A stretch of DNA of 64,000 bases from Hyaloperonospora brassicae (lineage: Eukaryota > Oomycota > Peronosporomycetes > Peronosporales > Peronosporaceae). Position numbers and translations under genes: made by a program. Of the stretch, positions 12,746-24,890 are shown one piece after another. Below the pieces are notes generated by a model. The model was given only the letters and a program-made list of their open reading frames with translations, was not told where the DNA came from and made no database searches. The stretch is taken from positions 62,001 to 126,000 of the forward strand of contig CANTFL010001426.1 in assembly GCA_947650285.1 (NCBI GenBank), read 5' to 3'. Position 1 is the first letter of the stretch. Every line of letters starts with the position of its first letter.

Positions 12746-15700
12746 TAGGTGTGTCGGCTATCTACGTTCACGAAAGAGGCCTCGTACCGATAGTACGGGC
12801 GGCGACGCCCACATTAAACTTAGGATGCGTGAGCATTTTAAAGAGGCAACTTAATCGTGTATGCGTAGTCTTGGCTGTACAATACGCAAAACGGAGCAGT
12901 GTATTTTGGCAGTAGTAAACTAATGCCGACATACGTGACTTCATCTCTCGGTAAGTTTACCGTAAACAGTAGTACTAGGTAGTAAACATGAAATGAAAGA
13001 GTATTGGCGATTCCATTCTTGGCTACATTCCGTTTCTTGCGGTCCACCGCGTCATCGATAGAATATTGTAAGAATAGGACAACTGGCTCTCAACTCAGAT
13101 AATAGTTTTCTGCTGACTCATTATTGTGCGCACTGCTAAGATGGATATCTCTTTTTGATCAAGGATATTATCTTCCTTGTTGGCACAGTAACTGACAGTG
13201 CTGAATATGCCAGCATCGTCCACGCTTTCTGATAAATCATCAGAGTCCTTGCTACTACAAAGTTCGTCTTCTTCGATGTCGACATTGTCGACATCGGAAT
13301 TAAACGTATCGACGTGTGCACTGATACGAGATGAGCAAGAGCCAAAACGGTTTTTGCTCGAGCGATTGCCTCCCCCTAAAACTAGGTGCACGCTTTTCCA
13401 GGTCTGAAATACGTGTAAGGCGTAAGCCACTCACGTAGAATGGCGTATGCGTTGTAGACGCATGCACGGGGAAGTTGGTGAATTTTTCGACAATCAGCAA
13501 GCATCAATCAGAATCGAAAACGAGTGGACATAAACTCAACCATCTATTTCAAACAGATGATTCGCACGTTGTGTCTGACCATCTGCTTCGTAATATACAT
13601 GGGTTGACATCTTTAAACGTATTCTCAATATGAGAAACACGGATTGCCTAAAACTTCGCCATGATTCTCATGTCTCTATACAAGACCAGCGCACGGGGTT
13701 ACCTGTGGAGTCTAAAGACCGGCTCGAGCAAGACACGAGCACATCCCTGGGCCGTGAAAGACTCGGGAATTGTATCAACATCCATTATCTTGCTGAATTA
13801 ATCGACAAACACAAGAAAATCATTTTTCTTGAGAGTGTCTTCGACTTCTCCGAAGACAAAGTCCATTATAACGGACAGCCAGACCTCTTCCGGAATAGGT
13901 AATGGCTTTATAGGCGCACGGGAAATAAGACTAGACTTCACCCGTTGACAAACCTCGCAACCACGAATGTACTTGCGTACAAACAGATACTGGCGGGGCC
14001 AGTAAAAGTCACGACTTACCGTGAGAAAAGTCTTGTCTCTACCACGATGCTCATCTGTTGGAGCATCGTCAAACTCATACATGATGCGTAAGCGCATATT
14101 GATATGGACGGGGACAACGACACGAGGCGTGTTTTGGAAACAGATGTGTAGTACAACAGCCCGTTGCGTGCTGTGTTCCGATCCGATGAAGAACGGTATA
14201 AGGCCGATAAATCTTTCAAGGATTTACGAGTTGTATTTACGAGATGATATTTTAAGCTCGAAGATCCTTGTCTTCTGCGTAGGCCTTCCATACGTCGTCA
14301 AGCAGCGGTGACGACAAGACAATGACAGTAAGTGTCGCAACGAGAGGGTTATCCTCACTGTTGGACAGCGCTTCCGGCTCTAAATCGGGCCGGAGAGAGA
14401 GCGCAATAGCGCAGACGTTGAGGCGTCCTGGCTTATACACGATGGAGAAGTTGTACGCCACGAAGAAAGACAACGACCATTTCATTTTTTGCGAGAGGTG
14501 TGGGCTGTTTTGGCCGTGCGTAGTGACGCATGGTCCGTATAGACAACAAACGGTCTATCTACCTGGGGATAGACGCGGAAGTTAGTCAGTGCATACTTCG
14601 TAACAAGGTTTTGTCATGTGCTGGATAATTGTATACACCGGGTGCATCAGACGCGATCAATAGCAGACGACGCACTCAGCGCCGTCTGTGTCATACTGCT
14701 ATAACGCACAGCCGATTGAAAAAAATCGCTGGAGTCACATAACACATGGAATGGTATGTCGTTGTCTGCAATTGGTAGGATGAGCGATTGCATCAAGCTT
14801 TGGTTATACGTTTAGAAGAATGCTGACAGTCAGTTTCAATGACCAATTCATATTTTTCTTGAGTAAGCAAAGGAGATGCACAGTCATCTCGGCTTAGCTG
14901 CGCAAGTACTCGTGCAAGTACGCCGCTAGACCAAGGCCCTTACGAAGTCCCTTGACATCGACTGGCGCGTTCCAGTGGGTGGTCGCCTTAATCTTCTCAG
15001 GATCAGGGCGTCCGCCTTCTTTTACCACGATGCACCATATCAGTGGTATTTAGCTAGCCACGAATATACACTTCTTGAGGTTGGCGTACAGCATATGCTT
15101 TCGAATAAGTTATAGAACCTGACGAATGTGTGCACTATAAACCTCAACGTCCGCCATTCCGTTCATAGCACGGATATGGACGAACACATCGTCAAAGTAA
15201 CTCGGTTCGAATTCCCGCACGGGTCTCATCAGATTTGTTACACATCTGTTAAAAGTTGCGGGGACGTTACTCAACCCATGTGGCATAACTAGCCACTCAC
15301 ACATCATATCGATTGTGTACTCACTGCTGTGTACGGGATTTCCTGTTCACGCATGTGTATTTAATGAAATCCATCCATCCCATTTATGGACAAGAAGATG
15401 GTACTCGTTGACATAACATCAATGATAAAGTCCTTCCTTGGTATCGGCTTCTGAGCCGGTATCGTTGCAGTATTTAACATGTTGAATAAGTGTACATTCC
15501 TTCATCCTCCAGTAGTCTTTCGCACACATAAGGTCAAAGAGCTGAAGGAGAAAGTTGATTTTCTCACATGGCTCTCTGCAAAGCGATTGGCAAAGAAATT
15601 GTCGATCGCTACTACTTGTTCACGGGACTTTGGACACAGATTCATGACACAGTACTTCGACTCCAAATTGATCTCGACCTGTGTCGAGTGCCGATATTCG

Positions 15701-16260
15701 TAGGCGGCTTGCAAGGCACGGATTCAGGGAACACATCTTTTTAAACTCGATCATATCCTCAAACACAGGAATTCGTAATAGCGACTCCCAAATTGAGACG
15801 TATATTGATCGATCCGATTCTTCTCATCGAGGACGCTTTTGTTCATCGATTAGCTGCTGAGATCCCGTTCGTTCTCAGCAAATACCATTGCCGTTCGTAT
15901 ATTGCCCACATAATCATCCTCTGTGACGAGTATGCAGATCTACTTGACTTTGCCAATACGCACATCACGTAAGAACCGTTTAGGCGCTAAAGTTGACCAT
16001 TAATTGATCTCCGAAGTCAACTTCGGAGGCACAATCAGATTACGAGTATAAGCACATTCGCTTACTTTGATGACTCGGTTTTATCCTGGGAACTATCATT
16101 AAGCATTGATGAGGGGTTATCACCATATATTAATGATAGCTTGTTCTTCAAGTAACTACTGCTTGAGTAGTTGCTTACTCAAGTACGTGATGGCTTACCC
16201 CCCGGACGTCTTCTGGACGTGGTTGCCCTGATAAAGCCAGGTACTCTACGGTCGACTTTC
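12200..16260 (-). pseudogene. A3 pol remnant (RT, RNase H, integrase, GPF/chromodomain)
   Basis: Fragments in several frames. The integrase C-terminal region at 13095-13430 contains [17 protein letters not shown], as in A1. The integrase zinc-finger and core start lie at 13798-14097, with RDFYWPRQY and CEVCQRV followed by MDFVFG. The RNase H to integrase linker is near 14250-14485, and the RT palm with the YFDD box is at 15110-15307 (SYFDDVFVH). Numerous stops and frameshifts; no function. Confidence 0.7.
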
Positions 16261-16282
16261 CCGTCGACCTAGAATGACTGTG

Positions 16283-17000
16283 TTACCGCTTATAGCCAGC
16301 CTGTTTATTTTTCCTTCGATGCTGCCAGCTATTCATGCATCCCTGTCCCGGTCCACTCGACGTTTTGGAGTGGTAGATCTTCGACGCCGCCCGTACATCT
16401 GTACATCCGCCGGGGGCTTGCTCGACAGTGTAGTGATCAACTACATTGAGGTCTTGTGCAGTCGTGCTAACAACCGTACCGCAAGTGAGGCCATCGTACT
16501 CACCCGCAGTACATCCACACGCTTGTGGACGTTCCAAGAAGATCATCAGGTGGCCATATGATGAACAAGCGGCAGGCAACTTGACGGATTGATGCTGCCA
16601 GCTCAACCTTAGTTCGTACTTTCTGAGCCAAGGTAATCCTAGGATGACATCAAATTTGTCATCCAGATCTAGTACGATGAAGTCATCATCGTACTGTTCG
16701 CCCTCTAACGTGTAGTGGATTCCTACTACACGTTTCTCAACGGTAATCGATGCGCCTGTTGCAAGGCGCACCGTCATTCTCGTGAGGGGAATGTCGCGCT
16801 CAACGAACTTGAGCCTACGACCCTCTAGTGACTGGCGTCGAACAAAGTTGTTCGACGCCCCACAGTCTACTAGGGCACGAAGTGACAAATCTTTTGTCGC
16901 TTCCAACTTCAAGGTGATGAGCGAAACGTCATCACCAGGTGCAGAGACACACAGAAACTGTGTGTCGGAAGCAACCTTCGTCAAGTTATTTGCAAATTCT
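16283..17000 (-). pseudogene. A3 retropepsin-like protease region
   Basis: An open 233-codon stretch related to the A1 protease. The active-site motif is LVDCGASNNFV (Asp-Cys-Gly in place of the usual Asp-Ser/Thr-Gly). The flap and core strands are followed by VILGLPWLRKYE. It is the longest open part left of A3. Upstream, the gag junction is degraded but the AAAAAAT run is still present near 17052-17058. Confidence 0.7.
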
Positions 17001-17029
17001 CTTGAGGTTGCTGGATCTGTATGGCGATC

Positions 17030-18180
17030 CGCCCCTAATGCTCACGTCAATTTTTTGACGATATGCCCCCCGTTGCGATTAACAACAATTTCGGGTCTAC
17101 GTCTATTGTTTTTTCTGCCAATTAGATGGTCGCTTCGTTTAGTGCTACTTGACAATGGACGTGGGGCACTGCACTCACAGTCGTAGGGAACCAGCTTCTG
17201 ACAGCGATTGGACTTCTGCAGTCGCTTTTAAATGAAGATCAAGGTTAGGCGCTCTCAACTTAACATAGATCTATCGGTTCTGTACCTCCAGTCTCTTGTC
17301 GTCTTGGTCGACGATGAGAGATCGAGCTAGCCAGAGCCCAGATAACGAATAAGTCCTCCTGTTTCGCAGCCGAGATTGCTTGTTCAAGAGTATACAACTT
17401 TAAGCGGAACAGGTGTTTCTTGACATGTGTATCTGGGAGCCCTTGCATGAACACAGTGATCAAAGTGTTATCATTTACTGAGTTGTCAATTATACTACTC
17501 GCGAGGGGTCGTATATGTTGAGCGTAAGCGCGCACAGCACACTTACCATGCATGCGTTTTAGCAGCTCTGATCGAGCCATGAACTCAGCCCGTGGATGTT
17601 CAAATTCGGATCTTAAGATCTTCAAGCGAATCGAAAGTAAATTGGTCGCTCATCGCGAGACATACGGCCAAAGGCTTGGCATGTCCTGCCAAGTAAGTTG
17701 ATGCAAATATGAGTATCGTTTGCTCATCGTCGATGCGACGTGCGCTTATGGCTCGGTCAAGTTCGATAAATTGTAACAACAGGGAGTCTTTCTCGACTCC
17801 TCTGTTCTTAAAGATATTAATTTTTAAGATTTCGGGACAACACGTGTGTTTCGTCGTACCCACAGCAGAATTGAGTTGCTGCTGTCTCAACAGATCTGTC
17901 GATTGAGCACCGACTTCTTTCGGCTGCTTGTCCTATTGAGAGCTTTGATAGTAAAGCAAGGCTACTTAATCTCCTTCGGCGACAAGTTCATTTTTGAGTG
18001 AACCTGGCTATATCGACATGTTGTCGGTCTATATCAAAAGACTCTAACATGGCGGTATTGGAGATTTGGCATACGAAAGAATATGTACGTCCTATCGCCT
18101 TCCATTCGATGCCACTCAAATGGTTGCATCCTTCACTCGTGGCGTGAACGCTTCCCTCTTCATCAAACATGTTCATGTCA
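17030..18180 (-). pseudogene. A3 gag remnant
   Basis: Minus-strand pieces match the A1 gag. These are the N-terminus near 18176 (MNMFDEEGSVHATSEG), the middle at 17600-17890 (LIFASTYLAGHAKPLAVCL) and the C-terminal half at 17260-17625 (ARSELLKRMHGKCAVRAYAQHIRPLASS and HVKKHLFRLKLYTLEQAISAAKQED). The zinc-knuckle region is degraded. Frames are broken between the pieces. Confidence 0.65.
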
Positions 18181-18226
18181 AATTATGTGGTTGTGGTGGT
18201 TGGACGGACTACAAAGTGCTACCAGG

Positions 18227-18655
18227 TGTAACAGGCAAGCTCTTTCTAAATGACTGGTAAGATCTTGTGTTATTTGAACACAAGACTGCGTTTCCCGACT
18301 CCACGTACACGTGGCGCGAGGAAGCGAGAAAGTGAACATAACTCGGTAGCTACGTCTAAGACAAAGTAGAATTGAAAATATTATAGTAAGACTTCTAATA
18401 AAATATTTTTATTCGAACCTAATATAATTAAAACTGGAGCCCCCTATGTGGGTTTCTTGCTCGCCACCCACTTCGGGCGTCCGGCAGCGATTGGTAATTA
18501 ATTTGGTTGATGTAGCTTCTACATCAACCAATGAGTGGAGCACTCAAAAATATTACCCTCGGGGGTAAAATTCCATCACTATCAAATCTTCTCGAGTAAC
18601 GTTGATTGAATATTATCAAATGTATCAATTTTGTGTAACGGACTCACCCCTTTCC
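18227..18655 (-). repeat. A3 5' LTR (divergent)
   Basis: Starts TGTAACAGGC after GCTACCAGG, the reverse complement of the PBS-like motif, and runs to about GTGTAACGGACTCACCCC. The end is approximate. Confidence 0.5.
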
Positions 18656-21600
18656 ATGTCCCATGAAGAAACCAAATACTTTATCTTCTGATAGATAGAC
18701 GTAAAATTTATCTAGTGCATACTTCATGACAAATCTTGCATTGTGATCAAATACGAAATTGCGCACAGCTTGTTGCAGCTGACGCGACTGATTTCAGAGG
18801 AGGCGCTCCGCGCCGTCTATGTCGCAATGCATCGACGCAGAGCGTAATGCAAATTTCTGCTACCGACCACATGCAATGGTCTGTCGTCATCAGCGATCGC
18901 GAGTTGGTAAGTGTTAAGAAGCACTTCTGGATTCCTTCGGGGGATGGTAACTATTCATCACTCTACGACCACTAATTTTTTTTCTTCAAAAATGAGAAAG
19001 AAAATCGGTCATCCTCGGCGTAGTTGCCCGATTGCTTGTGCAAGTATGCCGCTACGACAAAAAACTTCGTTAGTCTCTTGACATCGGCTCTGCACCGTTT
19101 AGTCGGTCATTGTCTTTATTTTTACCAATCAAAGCGTGCGATTTGTTCCGGATATGCACCCAAGATGTGAAAATTCGTGGGCTGTATATACGTATACTAC
19201 TTGAGATTGGCGTTCGACATGTACTTGTACATATATGCAAGAGACTTTTACATGGTTTCGATGATCTCTCATTTCCCAATTTCTATTGAAATAGCCTGTA
19301 TTAGGGTGAGCACAGCATTGCAGTTGCTCGATGCAAGGTCTATAGCCGATCTCAATAGATTTGATACACGTCTAACGAATGCAACAAGGACATTACCTAT
19401 GTCCTATAATATAATTAGAACTCTAAAAGTATAGTGATAAGCGCGCTCATTAATATAAACGAGATTCTCCATTCAGGCATAAATGTAGATTAGAATCCAT
19501 TCATCAGATCCGTGGACGACAGGATGATACGATTGAACAACCCATCAATCATGACGTCTTTTCTCGGTATCGGCGTTTAATCCGGTCAAGAAGCAGCATT
19601 CAACTTGGTGAATGCATGCACTATCAGTCATCGTCCTATGGCTTTTCGCTTACAGAAGGTAGGAGATCTTTGTGCGGAAGTTGATATCATCCCGTGGTAT
19701 GCAGCTAAGGGATCGACAAAGAACTTCTCAGTCATTTTGTACTATATTACGAGAATGTTGTCGCTGCTTTACATTACTACGCTTCGAACAAGGTTTAATT
19801 CGGTATCGTCACGAAAGCCTTTTTCCTTAAACAGCTCGCACCGTACGGTTAGGTAAGTTCATCTTATGGCTCCATCGAATATTTGCATTGGTACTTTGTT
19901 TAAGGTGAAAAACCGAGATTGAAGAGTACAACCCTTACAACCGGTTATTCTCATTGAGGCCGGTTTCTTCCATCAATGACCTGCTGAGAACCCGATCAAC
20001 ATCAAGAAAGATCCCCACTTATCTTATATCAGTAACGGACTCGTCCTCTACTCAGAGCACGCAATCTAATAGATTTTGTCACTACGCTGATCTACCGAAT
20101 CAACAGCTTGAAAGCCTATACTTAACACGGCATTTTTAAGAACATTACGGTGAGTCAATCAAATTCTATGAAACCTAATATTAGCAGATTTCTCGGAATA
20201 GATCTCTTAGGCTAATGTAGACTTATTGTCTCATATATTATCTCTTACACGATCGCCCGTCCATGCTAACTATTTTTTCTCTGTTCCGCATCTGATCACC
20301 GTATTTCGTTTGTCCGTAAGGATGCCCGCTCGGCATACGTCCACGTTTCCGCTTACTTCACATATTCAAGTGTTGGAACTTCGACACTGCCTGTGTTTCG
20401 ACACAGTTGCAGACCGCTTGCTCCATGATGTAATGGTCAGATACACTGAGATCTTGTTCAGTCTTATCAGCGACCCAACCGCGGGTGAGTCCACCGCCCC
20501 TATTGTAGAATACTCAATCGCTTGTAAAACGCTTCGAGAATTTCATCAGATGTCCGTATGATGAAGAAGTGACAGGCGTCGTCACGGATCGGTGCTGCCA
20601 GCTGATCTAAAGATCGCATCTTCCGATTTTGGTCGACTAAGGATGGCATTAAAACTGTCGTCTAAGTCCAGTACGTGAGAAGTCATTCTGCTCTTCGGCT
20701 ATTGTATATGTATGTAAGGTACACGGTTTCTAACTTTTAGGGTTGAGCGCGTTTATAGATGCCCGTCTGCATCGTCAAATGGGAGTCGTGATTTACGCAT
20801 GGAAGCTTAAGATCCTTTAGTTACTGGCGTCGAATGAAAGTTTTCGATGACCCACCGTCAACTAGGACTCGGCGTTACACGTCAATGGTCACTTTATCTA
20901 TAAAGAGATGAGTAGTACCTCATCACAAGGGCAGTGATACATTGACTGTCTATTAAATTCAACCTTTAGCAAAGAACCTGCAAATTTGCTTGAGTGATAG
21001 GTCTGAACGGTGCCCCGATCCTACTAACCCCAACCTTTTTTTGTGGTCTTCCTCGCTGTTAATTTTTTTCTACATCGCCAAAGCCGCGTCTCGGATTACT
21101 TTTGGCCGCCATGCGATTACTGTTGTACGTGACACTGGGTTTGGCGCGCTACATTTGTAAGCGTTACAGCATTTCTTTTCACGACGTTTATATTGTTGCA
21201 CCATTTGTATCCTGGATTATGGGTACGCTTGCTCTTTAAGTAACGGATGTTCATCGATTCCGGACAATTAGTTTCCTGTCGTCTTGATGTACGATAGGTA
21301 CGTAAACTAATTCGAACTGTGTCAAACGACTAGCTAACTTTTTTCGCCAGTGAGTCCTCGTGCTCAAGAGAATCCAATTCAAATCATAACAAGTACTTAA
21401 TGACGAGAACGTTTCCAAGAAAGTAGATGAGCACATATTTTGGTGTGTTCATGTTCAATAACTAGTTCAATAGTATTACGACTTAAGAATTATTGAATAT
21501 ACTGTAAGTAAGCATGCGCATCGAGTTTACCCTGTTTGTTTTTACGTAACTCGCACGAGCCTTCAAACTGGCTTGTGGATGCTTAAAACGCCGTATGGGT

Positions 21601-21945
21601 CGTTTTGAAACTTACCTACCGCCCAAACAATATGGCTTGTAAAGGTTGAGCCTTTACGCCCAAGCCTTTGCTCGTTCGGCTAAGTTGGCCTTGGCGAATG
21701 TGACTTGCACTCGTCGTCGATATATGCGACGAGACTATTTAACTTCTTCCACCTCGCTGAGCTATTATGTAGAGTCTTTCTTGACTTCGTTTATCTTGTA
21801 TAAATTAATATTCAGGGTATCGGGTCGAAGCCCACACTTCGACCCACCTACACAGCAATGAATTGCTGATGTCGTAACAGCTATGCATGTGGAACAAAAA
21901 GTGCTTCTAATTACCCGGCTTGTTGAGATCAATAATGACGAATCA

Positions 21946-22262
21946 TGTAACGGGGCTAGAACAGCCCGTACTTAACTTACACTATCTATGCTAAGAAAGC
22001 CTTAAACCCAAGTTATAGGTATCAAGGATTTTTTTTAACTCTGTTTATATATTTTTGTCTTTTATAATCATAAGCACGAATAGTTTTTACGGATTCATGA
22101 GAACCACTCAATCTACGTGTCGGTATCTTACTGGCAAATTATGGTACTGAGCCTATTAAACCAGCTACAAATATGCGACTTGCTACATCCGCTACTTCGG
22201 ATGTAGCCACCCTACTTAAGTAACATGTAATCGTAATCGAGACTACCCATGTAACGGGGTGG
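21946..22262 (-). repeat. probable solo LTR inside A4 gag
   Basis: Starts TGTAACGGGG and ends near CATGTAACGGGG, splitting sequence homologous to A1 gag: the left part matches 38290-38400 and the right part resumes at TCTTTTCTCCCC. Possible flanking copies (AATCA and TATCA) match at 4 of 5 positions. The ends are approximate. Confidence 0.45.
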
Positions 22263-22537
22263 CCTATCAAAGTTCAAGACTCTTTTCTCCCCTTCGGGAA
22301 GAAGTTTAAAGTGGATGAACTTCTCGAGAATGAAATGTTTCTGTCATGTGCCTCCAACATGCCACTTATGGCGAATCCGTCAAGAGAACAACTCATTAGG
22401 GTAACAGCACTCCTGTCGACATCAGTTAAACGGGTTAACTTCTACGCGTGGCGCAAATGTTTCTCCAACATCCAGCATGTTCGGGTTGGCGTTCCTAAAG
22501 TTCGTAGTCCTTGAATGTATCACGAAGTGATACCAGG

Positions 22538-22822
22538 TGTACTGGGCCACGCTTCCTGCTCGATAATTGACAATCCTTTGTACTGTAAGAGTACAAGGGT
22601 GTGTGCTTTCAAACCTCACGTACACGGCACGTGTAGAGGAAGATACATACGTGATCAAGATACGTCTGAGTGAAGATAATGCCTATATATAAAGATATTA
22701 AGACCATGATAAACCTACTTTATCTGTCAAATTTACAAACTGCCATGGTAGAATCTCACTCACCACCCATTGCGCGCGTCTAGCAGCGATATATGATTTT
22801 CGGCTGCTACCATGGCCTGTAT
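22538..22822 (-). repeat. A4 5' LTR, left part, interrupted by B1
   Basis: Begins TGTACTGGGCC after GATACCAGG (degenerate PBS) and contains the family A core CACCACCCATTGCGCGCGTC at about 22762. It is interrupted at 22822 by B1. A continuation resembling the rest of this LTR follows B1 from 30720 to about 30800. Confidence 0.5.
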
Positions 22823-23299
22823 TGTAATGGTGTTACACGTCGACTGGTAGTCGACAATAGGTGTGGTACACACAAGGGATGGGATCCTCTTAAAAGTAAA
22901 ATTAGAACACAAGTATTAATTGGTGAATACAGATGTCTGTCAACCATTGATTACAAGATCTTTTAATAGGTTTATTTAGGACATCAGTGAGTAGGTTATT
23001 TACTTTGTTCTTAGTTATTCTTTTGGTTTAAAAGAAGAAATGAAATTAAGCTCCCATTTTGATCAACATAAGACACGTGCCTTACGAGGCGTCTTGATCG
23101 TAAGAGATAGCTACGCCTGTAAAGGTAGCTGCTCTTGAGCACTCTGTGCTGTGATTCTTTTGAGTCGTGTGGTCCCCCAAGAACAGAGACCGTAAGATCT
23201 CTGAGCTTGTTGACTCTCTGAGTCGGGTTCGTAGAACCGAAATTTCTTGTAGAGCGTTAAGTCTTACTCTGATTGAAGGAGCTGTGTAGATCCGCTACA
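22823..23299 (+). repeat. B1 5' LTR
   Basis: TGTAATGGTG to CCGCTACA, 477 bp, preceded by TGTAT. Shorter than the 534-bp 3' LTR because of internal deletions. Confidence 0.9.
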
Positions 23300-23301
23300 C
23301 C

Positions 23302-23312
23302 AGGTAGCACTA
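23302..23312 (+). other. candidate primer-binding site of B1
   Basis: AGGTAGCACTA, two bases after the LTR. It differs at the first base from TGGTAGCAC, found at the same place in A1 and A2. The first eight bases of the A form match the complement of an initiator-Met tRNA 3' end; the match stops there. Confidence 0.45.
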
Positions 23313-23357
23313 GTAGTCAATCTACGCCTGAGTCGCTACGACTGATCCTATGTGAGG

Positions 23358-24391
23358 ATGGAGCAATCTACACCCCTATCTGAGGCTCAAAAGGTAGCGC
23401 TTGATAATCTGACCACGTCCGTAGACCCAAAGTATGTGGAGTTTATAGCTGCACAAGGTCCAGATGTGCTCAATGCACGAGTCGAGACCTTCATGCAGTA
23501 TGAAACAGCCCGTTTAGGGCAGCTTCAAATCTATGTAGCGCCGGCTATGCCGACACGCTACGTGGCGATGCCAGACGAAGAGACTAAGAATCGTCCCCTT
23601 AGTGTGGCTATTTAGCATTACTCCGGTAAGGAGGTAGAAAACCTGACCTTCTATATCCGCGAGATTTTGATGACCATGAGCTCTGGACTTCTCTCACTGG
23701 AGTACCAGTAGGTCTCGCTGGCTATCTCTAAGATCGATGTCAGAGCTAGAGATTGGGCTCTGACGTGTGGCACGTCGGTCGACTTGGCGTTTCCCACATG
23801 GGATTCGCTCAAGCTAGACCTATTGCGAGTTTTCTCGCCGCCTAACCAGGCCTATCGCGTTCGCTCACGTTTCTTGTCTACCCGTCAGGGTAAGAATGAG
23901 TTAACGGACTATGTCCAAGAGTTGAGAACTCAGATGGCTGCTATGCAGTCTGACCCTCTCCCTGAGACATTCTATGTGACTATCTTCATGGAAGGTCTTC
24001 GTAATGGCGTTGCCAGGACCGAGGTGTTTTGGGACCATCCCTCTACTTTTGAGGAAGCTGTTAGCATCGCTCCAAATGCTAAGCACAACTTCAGGTCGGC
24101 CAGATATGGTTATAATGGGCACAACCCAATCTTTGCGAGAGCAACCTCTGCGAACACCTCGGCTTACTGCAAGTCAGAACCGATGGATCTTAGACATGCC
24201 GAAGATGAAGGTGAAATGGGGCTTTATGGTGCAGAGCAACGACAGGAAGTGAAACGCTGTTATATGTGCGGAATACTAAACACTTGCGTCCCACTTGCCC
24301 TTTGCGTAAGCAACAACCGACTCCTATGGGTCGAAACTCCAGCCACAACCAGAAACCTGGTATGGCACGGGGAAACGTTGACACCCAGTAG
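23358..24391 (+). pseudogene. B1 gag polyprotein, broken
   Basis: Structural gag of a Gypsy element. The start ATG is at 23358 (MEQSTPLSEAQ). A retrotransposon-gag domain lies at 23784-24170 (FPTWDSLKLDLLRVFSPP, then RFLSTRQGKNELTDYVQELR). An EPMDLRHAED segment precedes the zinc knuckle. In-frame stops occur at 23613-23615 and near 23709. One base is missing inside the knuckle: the CYMCG half is in one frame and the KHLRPTCPLRKQQ half in another. The downstream gag frame ends at a TAG at 24389-24391, just after the frameshift-like signal. Not translatable as one protein now. Confidence 0.8.
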
Positions 24392-24410
24392 GTGCGGGGC
24401 GCCTACTGGG
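24370..24410 (+). promoter_or_regulatory. candidate -1 ribosomal frameshift signal of family B
   Basis: Slippery heptamer GGGAAAC at 24370-24376, in phase G GGA AAC for the downstream gag frame. Seven spacer bases follow, then a hairpin: stem CCCAGTAGG / CCTACTGGG at 24384-24392 and 24402-24410, extended inward by T-G, G-C and C-G pairs around a GGG loop. In this decayed copy the protease frame is one base off what a simple -1 shift would reach. Confidence 0.6.
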
Positions 24411-24890
24411 GTAGAACTGAGTTCTGTTGCTTCTCTACGAGATAAAGTGAAACAGGGCTTAGCCCCACTTAGCGCTGTGCCCACCAGCACAGAGCGTGTA
24501 TACAAGCCTGGCTTGTTAGTCGCCGAGGCGACACTGAAAGGCTTTGAGAAGCATTGGTCGATCCTAATCGATTCCGGAGCATCATGCAACTATGCTCGAC
24601 GTCGTTCCCTTGAGGGAAGTCAGCGATATGCTGAAGCGCTCAACGCGCATGAAGGTGATTCGATCTTCATTCGTTTAGCGACTGGTAGTAGCGTCACGGT
24701 GCCTCAAGTTCCGTTGAACTTAAATGTGAAGTTTTTTGGAATTTGACAGCATTGAACGCTGTCTTGTCCTCGATTTGGGTTCGAAATATGATCTCATTCT
24801 GGGTATGGCTTGGCTTGAACGCCATTAGCCATGGATTGATTGGAGGTCTAAGACCTTAGGCGCCACGCGCAATGTTCCTAGTGAAGCTTG
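24392..24890 (+). pseudogene. B1 aspartic protease (retropepsin)
   Basis: Retropepsin domain with the catalytic loop LIDSGASCNYARR near 24565-24605, a flap region IRLATGSSVTV and, after a frameshift at about 24735-24746, the C-terminal DLILGMAWLERH motif near 24790-24826. It would cleave the Gag-Pol precursor. The Asp-Ser-Gly loop is canonical here, unlike the Asp-Cys-Gly of family A. Confidence 0.75.

Larger units (their letters stand above)
10664..18655 (-). mobile_element. A3: decayed family A chromodomain Ty3/Gypsy element
   Basis: Minus-strand relative of A1, with the same order of parts: a 3' LTR at the left (10664-11102), antisense-ORF remnant, chromodomain/integrase, RNase H and RT, linker, protease, gag, then a PBS-like stretch and a divergent 5' LTR (18227 to about 18655). 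All coding parts carry stops and frameshifts. The two LTRs differ strongly, so the insertion is old or the ends come from different elements. Many of the short hairpins seen in A1 and A2 are still visible. Confidence 0.75.
18656..22822 (-). mobile_element. A4: truncated and decayed family A-type element
   Basis: Minus-strand remnants run from RNase H/RT (about 18690-19950) through linker and protease (about 20226-20930) to gag (about 20960-22530), with a 5' LTR from 22538. The integrase, antisense ORF and 3' LTR are missing at the left, where A3 abuts. Alignment to A1 by eye is clear in RNase H (18760-18900 against 35050-35190) and in the gag start (22263-22537 against 38390-38661). B1 has inserted in its 5' LTR. 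Every coding frame is broken. Confidence 0.6.
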
